Assembly (NCBI GenBank): GCA_009783865.1
Contig: WRCR01000104.1
Coordinates: 1 to 10,562 of the forward strand
DNA: 10,562 nt
Origin: Planctomycetaceae bacterium
Lineage (GTDB): Bacteria; Planctomycetota; Planctomycetia; Pirellulales; Thermoguttaceae
Direction of reading: 5' to 3'
The notes beneath the pieces are model-generated. The model was not told where the DNA came from, searched no databases, and saw only the letters and a list, made by a program, of their open reading frames with translations. Of the stretch, positions 5,739-10,562 are shown piece by piece; the first letter of the stretch is position 1, and every line of letters begins with the position of its first letter. The position numbers and the translations under genes are program-made.

Positions 5739-8222
5739 TTATTTTGGAGATATAACCTCCTGCGGCACCATCAGTTCATCACCGGAAAGTGCTGCATACG
5801 GCGGCACGTTCAACAGCGAGATTTCACCGGCTCCATTGCGGAAAGACCACAGTTTGCCGCCTTCCGATGCCGGAACTTCTACATCGAAATAACCTATCGG
5901 GGAGTCCTTTGTAAATTTCAAAACCTCTTCTCCGACAGAATTATAGATGCTGCCGCCTTTGCATTTGGCGTAGAAACCGAGTACCTTTGTTCCTGACGGA
6001 ATATAGAAATAAAAACTCGCTCTCCGATGTAAAACCATCTTGTTGGGATGTCCCGCGTCAAACATCATCGGCGTACCTTCCTGCCATTCAATCCGCGTCT
6101 GGTCGCTGCCGTCACTGATGACAATCTTGTGCAAACCGCTCGCCCGTGCTTTCAAAGACACGGAATGCGGCTCTTTGTCCGGCGGAGTAGAGTCGTCTTT
6201 GCAAATAAACGTTTCCCGTTCTCCTGTTTCGGACGCACCGCCTATCTGGTACAGTTCAACGCGGACATTCCCCCGATTCCGGTAAATCAAGCCGCCGGTG
6301 AGTTGCAGCGTAATCGGTTTCGACGGGTTGGCAATGTACGTGTAATAATTACTACTGCCGCGGTGATACAGGAAGTCGAACCGCTTTGTTCCCTCAATGG
6401 GAAACGGACGAAGGTCATCACTGAATTGCACGGGTTTGAAGGAAATCAACTTGTTCCACTCCACGCCCGCTTTTACCATATCGGCAATTTCTGCCAGCGT
6501 ATAAGCGGAACCGGTGTTATCCCATTTAATGGTTGCGGCGGCATCACTGTGAAACCGCTCGGCATGGCGGCGAACACTACGGTGCGGAAATATCTGGTCG
6601 GGACGAACCCGCGCAGCGTGCTGCAAAAATTCTTTCTGTATTTCAGGACTAGGATTTGTACGCATCGTAAGCAGCAATTCACTGTGCCGCGCATACAGTG
6701 CCAAGTCCGCAATGCGGCGTGTAATGACCGGGTCGCCCTTTGCCGACTTGAGAGCGTCAGCGAGATGCCGATACATTCTTCCCGCCAAGTCCTCGCTCAA
6801 GAGCGGTTTGTTTTTGCCATCGACCAATTCATAGTATTCTCCCATCGCTTTTGCGGCGGGACCGAACATGGTTTGCAGGAAGTCCTGTATCATATCGTTC
6901 TTGTTGGCGGCTTCTTTGACGTTCCAGAGTGTCCGCATCGACAGATAATATCCCAGTCCGTTAGATGCGAAAACCCAGCCGCCTTCGCTGAGATAGTACC
7001 GCGAACCGCCGTAGTAATAGTTTTTCAATCCTTCGGTACAGAATTGCGTATTTGTGCCTTTTGCCCTTCCCGGCGTCCACCAGTCACTCCAGATGACGAC
7101 ATCATGATAGTCGCGGGTTCCGAATTGTGCTACGCCTTTTTCACTCCATGCCTTGACCAGCCGTTCATAAGTCCAGCCCTCTTGGAGAAACGCTGTTGCA
7201 ACGGAAACAATGATTTCCGGTTCAACCTTGATGTCAGGCGGAGGAGAATGATGTGCATAAGCATAGAAGCCGATTTTCTTGCCGGGAAACTCGCTGCGTA
7301 TCATCCGGGCTGCTTCATTCGCCAGTGTAACCACACGGGTGGAGACGGAACCTAATTTTGCGCATGGTTCACATTCACACCAATTTCCGCCGTCGGAAGG
7401 GTCCATTGATACCGAGTACAAGTCAGGATTTTTCGTCAGCAATTCTCGGATGTACGAGACCATTTCCGCACGCAGTCCGGGATTCGAGATGCAGAGTTTC
7501 ACATCTTGAGTTACTTGGGTGCGGCTTCCTTTGACCAAGGCGCGATATTCCGGGTGCTGTGCAAATGTATCTTTCCTCGCTCTGATAAATGTTTCATACA
7601 TGTGTCCGGTGTTCAACGCTTTGCCGCCGTAGAGGTTAGCCCAGCGGTATTCCTTTGCGTCTTCGAGGTCTTCCCGCTGTAAGACCACCACCCAGATGTT
7701 GCGGGAAGTGAAGTCGGGACTCTCGATGATTTTCGCAGCAAATGATATTTTTTTCAGTTGCGGAAAGTGTTCCCACCGTTTTGAACCGAAAAATCGCCGA
7801 TAGCCCAGTTCGTGAGCAAACGCCGCCGTTCCATGAACGATACCGAGCGGTGAAGTTGCAGCAATTTCGATTTTTTTCCCATCGGAAAAGATGACATATC
7901 CTTGGTCTGCGTTTTCGGCTTTGGGAATCGGAAACTCGGACAAATCGCCATTGATAACGAGACCGCTCGTTGGTATTGCTTCTTTGGGATAGGTAACAAT
8001 TTTCCACTCCACGCCGGTCATTTGGGAGAGTACCCGGCGCAGCAGTTCGGCTGCTTCCGTGATACTTGGGTCTGCGTCGGCTAGAACGTGAATCTGCGCC
8101 GGCAATGCTTTTCCGGTTTCATAAACCAGTGTTGCCGGAGCGTCACTGCGTTCATGTATTCCGGCAAATAGCGGTATGGCAGCAAAAAACAGAACGCAGA
8201 AGAAACAGCGGAACAATCTCAT
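5739..8222 (-). CDS. Secreted DUF4838 family protein, probable polysaccharide-active glycoside hydrolase
   Basis: The 827-residue product has a signal peptide (residues 1-20, cleavage after LFA). An N-terminal alpha/beta region of about 30-165 contains ITEAAELLRRVLSQMTGVEW and resembles the accessory domain found before GH20 and alpha-glucuronidase catalytic domains. The DUF4838 core (about 165-480) holds SPDFTSRNIW and the hallmark SMDPSDGGNWCECEPC (272-287, Cys282, Cys284, Cys287). It also holds VVIWSDWW and YLSEGGW (410-416), whose acidic residues are candidates for catalysis. The C-terminal 600-827 is beta-rich and looks like a carbohydrate-binding or sandwich module. The family is a TIM-barrel relative of glycoside hydrolases with no settled substrate, so the enzyme activity is inference. 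The gene sits 133 bases after a DUF1559 gene but has its own promoter (8271-8298). No clear Shine-Dalgarno precedes the ATG. The long open frame opposite it is a shadow. Confidence 0.88.
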   Translation of the reverse strand: MRLFRCFFCVLFFAAIPLFAGIHERSDAPATLVYETGKALPAQIHVLADADPSITEAAELLRRVLSQMTGVEWKIVTYPKEAIPTSGLVINGDLSEFPIPKAENADQGYVIFSDGKKIEIAATSPLGIVHGTAAFAHELGYRRFFGSKRWEHFPQLKKISFAAKIIESPDFTSRNIWVVVLQREDLEDAKEYRWANLYGGKALNTGHMYETFIRARKDTFAQHPEYRALVKGSRTQVTQDVKLCISNPGLRAEMVSYIRELLTKNPDLYSVSMDPSDGGNWCECEPCAKLGSVSTRVVTLANEAARMIRSEFPGKKIGFYAYAHHSPPPDIKVEPEIIVSVATAFLQEGWTYERLVKAWSEKGVAQFGTRDYHDVVIWSDWWTPGRAKGTNTQFCTEGLKNYYYGGSRYYLSEGGWVFASNGLGYYLSMRTLWNVKEAANKNDMIQDFLQTMFGPAAKAMGEYYELVDGKNKPLLSEDLAGRMYRHLADALKSAKGDPVITRRIADLALYARHSELLLTMRTNPSPEIQKEFLQHAARVRPDQIFPHRSVRRHAERFHSDAAATIKWDNTGSAYTLAEIADMVKAGVEWNKLISFKPVQFSDDLRPFPIEGTKRFDFLYHRGSSNYYTYIANPSKPITLQLTGGLIYRNRGNVRVELYQIGGASETGERETFICKDDSTPPDKEPHSVSLKARASGLHKIVISDGSDQTRIEWQEGTPMMFDAGHPNKMVLHRRASFYFYIPSGTKVLGFYAKCKGGSIYNSVGEEVLKFTKDSPIGYFDVEVPASEGGKLWSFRNGAGEISLLNVPPYAALSGDELMVPQEVISPK

Positions 8223-8270
8223 GATTTTTTATTTCGGCTAATTGTTAAGAAACGGGGCTGCGGCAATGCT

Positions 8271-8298
8271 ATTGTATGCGGTTCTTTTTTGTTGTCAA
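8271..8298 (-). promoter_or_regulatory. Sigma70-type promoter of the DUF4838 gene
   Basis: On the minus strand a perfect TTGACA (8298-8293) and TACAAT (8276-8271, 5/6) are 16 bases apart. The predicted start near 8264 gives a leader of about 42 bases to the ATG at 8222. This is the best promoter match in the window and lies just after a strong hairpin. Confidence 0.6.
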
Positions 8299-8303
8299 GG
8301 ATT

Positions 8304-8345
8304 TTTGCGCAGGATTACTGTATTTCTGAAATACGCCTGCGCAAA
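8304..8345 (-). other. Strong two-tier stem-loop between the DUF1559 and DUF4838 genes
   Basis: TTTGCGCAGG (8345-8336 on the minus strand) pairs perfectly with CCTGCGCAAA (8313-8304). Inside it a second stem, GTATTT with AAATAC around a three-base loop, closes the tip (8334-8320). It begins ten bases after the stop of the upstream DUF1559 gene, as a 3'-end structure would. The sequence after it is A-rich, not T-rich, so it is not a textbook intrinsic terminator. It may stabilise the 3' end or act as an inverted-repeat protein site beside the -35 box. Confidence 0.55.
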
Positions 8346-8355
8346 CAAATGCAAT

Positions 8356-9522
8356 TTACAGCGTCACACTTTCACCGCTGCTGACAGTTCCCATCGCGCC
8401 CCAGATACCGAAGTTAGACGGACCGGTTTCGATAATCAGCGATGTTGCGCCTGCCGGTAAACTGTAATCACCCGGCACACCGTCCGAAAGACAGTTTATC
8501 GTATCAGAAACAAACCGGACAGAACCGTCGCACAAGCCCACTTGTACTCCGCCGCTGTGGTTGCTCGAAGCGGAAACAATGTTTATCGCCGCATCGGTTG
8601 TGTTCGGATAGCAACTGGGACCCTTATTCGGTGGGAAAACCGTTTGAAAACCGGTAAATATCGTAATACTGTCGCCCCAGCGTCTTCCCTGCCAGGTGCG
8701 GTACAATCCGGTTGCTGAGAGGTAGTCCCTGCCGCCTTTGCTCGTATCATAACAGGCTTTCGCATTGAAATCATTTGAAGGACGTAAATCATTCGTATGG
8801 TTGCCCGGGTCCGCCGTTGGAGTTCCCAAACCGGCAGTGTTGGTAGTGTTAATCCCGCCGCGAACCCGAAGATTTGTTGAAGTATTATCACTGGCAACAA
8901 CGGCTTCGGAAAAGGCAATCGTGTTGCTGGTTCCATCTGATATTGCTGCCATATCCTTGGATTCATAATGGAAGAGCGAAAATAACCCGCGCGGATTCCG
9001 TGTCTTGTGACTCGAACCCGTGCCATACGTGGAAACGCTGTATGAAGGCCAATCCCCATAAGAGACCCGGTAACTGGTGGGAGAACAGATATTGGAGTTG
9101 TCCACTGTCTTGAAACCCGAATCAGAAGGGCAGCCCAGCGCAGTAAGGTGGTCGTTGAACACAGACCTCACATCCGCAGTATCGTTGTAACAGTTATTGT
9201 TACTAGTTGTGTAGACGAACGACATGTATAAATCGTACTTTGCCTGCTGTTCAATGTAGGGAAGCAAAGCGATAAATGCACTTTTACGCACACTTCCGAC
9301 TCTGGCATACGGCATTACCCCGCCCGGAAATGCTTGCAGTACATCGTGGTAGTTGTGCAGTGACAGCGAGAGTTGTTTTATCTTGTTGGAACACGACATT
9401 CGCCGCGCCGCTTCTCTTGCCGCCTGAACCGCAGGTAAAAGCAAGGCAATAAGAACGCCGATGATTGCGATGACAACAAGTAATTCAACGAGGGTAAAAG
9501 CGTATCTATTATTAGTTTTCAT
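8356..9522 (-). CDS. DUF1559 family pseudopilin-like secreted protein
   Basis: This complete 388-residue member has a prepilin-type N-terminus with probable cleavage at Ala8|Phe9, where Gly is usual. FTLVELLVVIAIIGVL and a hydrophobic helix follow, then AVQAAREAARRMSCSN. LGCPSD (129-134) and DGTSNT (196-201) are present. The C-terminal H-X9-DG signature is seen as NHSGGVQVGLCDG (His322, Asp332, Gly333), and the protein ends with the usual GESVTL tail. Homologues are exported and probably anchored in a membrane before processing; their job is unknown. The ATG has a very good ribosome site, AAGGAG at 9535-9530, seven bases upstream. It lies 30 bases after the lipoprotein gene, probably in the same transcript. 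Confidence 0.95.
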   Translation of the reverse strand: MKTNNRYAFTLVELLVVIAIIGVLIALLLPAVQAAREAARRMSCSNKIKQLSLSLHNYHDVLQAFPGGVMPYARVGSVRKSAFIALLPYIEQQAKYDLYMSFVYTTSNNNCYNDTADVRSVFNDHLTALGCPSDSGFKTVDNSNICSPTSYRVSYGDWPSYSVSTYGTGSSHKTRNPRGLFSLFHYESKDMAAISDGTSNTIAFSEAVVASDNTSTNLRVRGGINTTNTAGLGTPTADPGNHTNDLRPSNDFNAKACYDTSKGGRDYLSATGLYRTWQGRRWGDSITIFTGFQTVFPPNKGPSCYPNTTDAAINIVSASSNHSGGVQVGLCDGSVRFVSDTINCLSDGVPGDYSLPAGATSLIIETGPSNFGIWGAMGTVSSGESVTL

Positions 9523-9552
9523 TGTTGCACTCCTTGTAGGAATTATAAATTG

Positions 9553-9978
9553 TTATTTTGCAGGTTCTTTTACTTCAATTATGAACGGTAATTTCATACC
9601 GCTTTTTACTTCGCAAATGATTCCCGATGTATCCGGGTTCATTAACTTTTCATCAATGAGCGGCGTGATGTTTCCTTCCGGAATACCGCCGTCTGACTTC
9701 GGGTCTCCCTTAACGGAACTGTCGCCGATGTAGGCACCGGCAATGAAGACCTTATAACTTCCGGGCGAGATGCCATCATCTTTTTTCACTGTCGAGACAC
9801 GGAAAGTGCCGTCCGCTTGAATCGGGGCGCGGGCTGTTATCCCGGTTCCCTGAAAACAAACGATGCCGACCGTAAGCGGCTTGCCGTCTGCGAACTGCAC
9901 CTTGCCGTTGAGGGAAAGTTTGTCTCCGCAGCCGGTGAATAATAGTAATGAAGCAATTACAAGTAATAATCTGGACAT
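9553..9978 (-). CDS. Small lipoprotein with carboxypeptidase-regulatory-like fold
   Basis: The 141-residue product has a type II signal peptide with lipobox LFTGC, so Cys17 would be lipidated and the protein anchored in a membrane. The mature part, LNGKVQFADGKPLTVGIVCF followed by APIQADGTFRVSTVKKDDGISPGSYKVFIAGA, has the DGkPL / DGtF / pGsYkV spacing of carboxypeptidase-regulatory-like (transthyretin-like) beta-sandwich domains. Short lipoproteins of this type commonly sit next to DUF1559 genes in planctomycetes; the role is unknown. The spacing of 51 bases after one DUF1559 gene and 30 before the next supports co-transcription. No strong ribosome site precedes the ATG, but the start is fixed by the signal peptide. 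Confidence 0.88.
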   Translation of the reverse strand: MSRLLLVIASLLLFTGCGDKLSLNGKVQFADGKPLTVGIVCFQGTGITARAPIQADGTFRVSTVKKDDGISPGSYKVFIAGAYIGDSSVKGDPKSDGGIPEGNITPLIDEKLMNPDTSGIICEVKSGMKLPFIIEVKEPAK

Positions 9979-10005
9979 AATAAAATTCGATGGTTAATGG
10001 TTAAG

Positions 10006-10026
10006 CCGCCATCATTAAGACGGCGG
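10006..10026 (-). other. Intercistronic stem-loop between DUF1559 and lipoprotein genes
   Basis: On the minus strand CCGCCGTC (10026-10019) pairs with GATGGCGG (10013-10006) around the loop TTAAT: eight pairs including one G-U wobble. It begins four bases after the DUF1559 stop codon. The wobble is a mismatch on the other strand, which suggests the minus-strand RNA is the folded form. No T-run follows, so partial termination or RNA processing is more likely than full termination. Confidence 0.45.
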
Positions 10027-10029
10027 GTC

Positions 10030-10562
10030 CTACGGCAGCGAAACGCTTTTTCCGTCCGAGACGTGTCCCAGCGGAAAGAGAATATTTAACTGGTCAATCG
10101 AGACCGAAAGATTTCGAACTGAACCATCTCCGAGTAGAAAATTGACTATACCGGCGTGATGACTTCCAAAGCCGCCGCGTCCCCATGTTTGGGGTCGTTC
10201 AGCAGTTGCGCCGGTAAAACCCTGATTCGGAGGGCAACCTTCCACGAAATACGGGTCGTTCGGTCCCATCGGAATGATGGGATACTTGGTCGTTTCTCCG
10301 TGAAGAAGCCGGGCTGTATTAAACGGACGGTTGACATGAACATCAAACATGCCGCCGTCCCAGCGGCGTGCTTCCCGTTCTTTTTCACCGCTCGAAGTAG
10401 TCAATGCCCATTGCGGAATAAACTTTTCTCCGAAAATCAGTTGGTTGCTGGAACCGTCTTTCCAGCGGCTCATATCTGCGGAAGGTTTCCATGACGCAAT
10501 TTTGGGGACACCGACATCGTCACTGGCTCCTCCAATCGTTTGACCAGCAACAGGTGTTAAAT
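10030..10562 (-). CDS. DUF1559 family pseudopilin-like secreted protein, C-terminal part (start beyond the right edge)
   Basis: The frame is open from the right edge (first full codon at 10560) to TAG at 10030-10032, giving 176 residues. The ATG at 10473 is internal, because the coding frame continues upstream through SWKPSAD. DGSSNQLIFGEKFIP matches the DGTSNT motif. The C-terminal H-X9-DG signature is seen in HHAGIVNFLLGDGSVRNL. The protein ends in SDGKSVSLP, the usual tail of the family. It is the first gene in the window of the DUF1559-lipoprotein-DUF1559 run. It differs clearly from the other two members, so it is a separate paralogue and not a recent local copy. Confidence 0.92.
   Translation of the reverse strand, partial: LTPVAGQTIGGASDDVGVPKIASWKPSADMSRWKDGSSNQLIFGEKFIPQWALTTSSGEKEREARRWDGGMFDVHVNRPFNTARLLHGETTKYPIIPMGPNDPYFVEGCPPNQGFTGATAERPQTWGRGGFGSHHAGIVNFLLGDGSVRNLSVSIDQLNILFPLGHVSDGKSVSLP

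Noticed and set aside
6048..7355. A 435-codon plus-strand open frame opposite the DUF4838 gene
   Set aside because: It is antisense to a well-supported secreted protein, shows no recognisable domain, and its length follows from codon bias on the other strand.
10030..10473. A complete 147-residue protein starting at the ATG at 10473
   Set aside because: The same frame stays open to the window edge with DUF1559-like sequence, so the ATG is internal and the gene is cut by the window.

Overview
The window reads as a chromosomal segment of a planctomycete. The main reason is three DUF1559 genes (pseudopilin-like secreted proteins with a prepilin-type N-terminus and an H-X9-DG motif near the C-terminus). 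This family is massively expanded in Planctomycetota. Other support is a planctomycete-type small lipoprotein with a carboxypeptidase-regulatory-like domain, a secreted DUF4838 glycoside-hydrolase-like protein, and a long B12-dependent class II ribonucleotide reductase. Base composition is moderate, roughly half GC by eye, with clearly AT-rich intergenic DNA. That would suit a lower-GC planctomycete lineage such as a host- or gut-associated one, but the lineage is inference.

Layout: (1) 1-594, minus strand: N-terminal 198 codons of a DUF1559 protein, running off the left edge. (2) 595-1147: a divergent, AT-rich regulatory region. It holds a minus-strand promoter and a terminator-like leader hairpin for the DUF1559 gene. 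For the plus-strand gene it holds two candidate promoters, two NrdR-box-like sites 32 bp apart and a perfect 9+3+9 palindrome. (3) 1148-4213, plus: nrdJ. (4) 4280-5632, plus: a FadL/OmpP1-type outer-membrane beta-barrel gene with its own promoter, apparently leaderless, and interrupted by one in-frame TAG at codon 103. (5) 5633-5738: a short convergent intergenic gap. (6) 10562-5739, all minus strand: DUF1559 (3' part, start outside the window), small lipoprotein, DUF1559, and the DUF4838 protein. The first three look like one transcription unit with gaps of 51 and 30 bases and a stem-loop in the first gap. The DUF4838 gene has its own good sigma70-type promoter in a 133-base gap that also holds a strong hairpin.

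How it fits together: nrdJ makes deoxyribonucleotides and is probably controlled by NrdR. The minus-strand cluster encodes exported proteins (two pseudopilin-like proteins, a lipoprotein and a probable polysaccharide-active enzyme). It plausibly serves the cell surface or polysaccharide handling, though none of these roles is proven here. I did not find CRISPR arrays, tRNA or rRNA genes, transposases or phage genes. I see no clearly novel multi-gene system. The most informative observations are regulatory (nrdJ leader), the single nonsense codon in the porin-like gene, and the hairpins flanking the DUF1559 genes.
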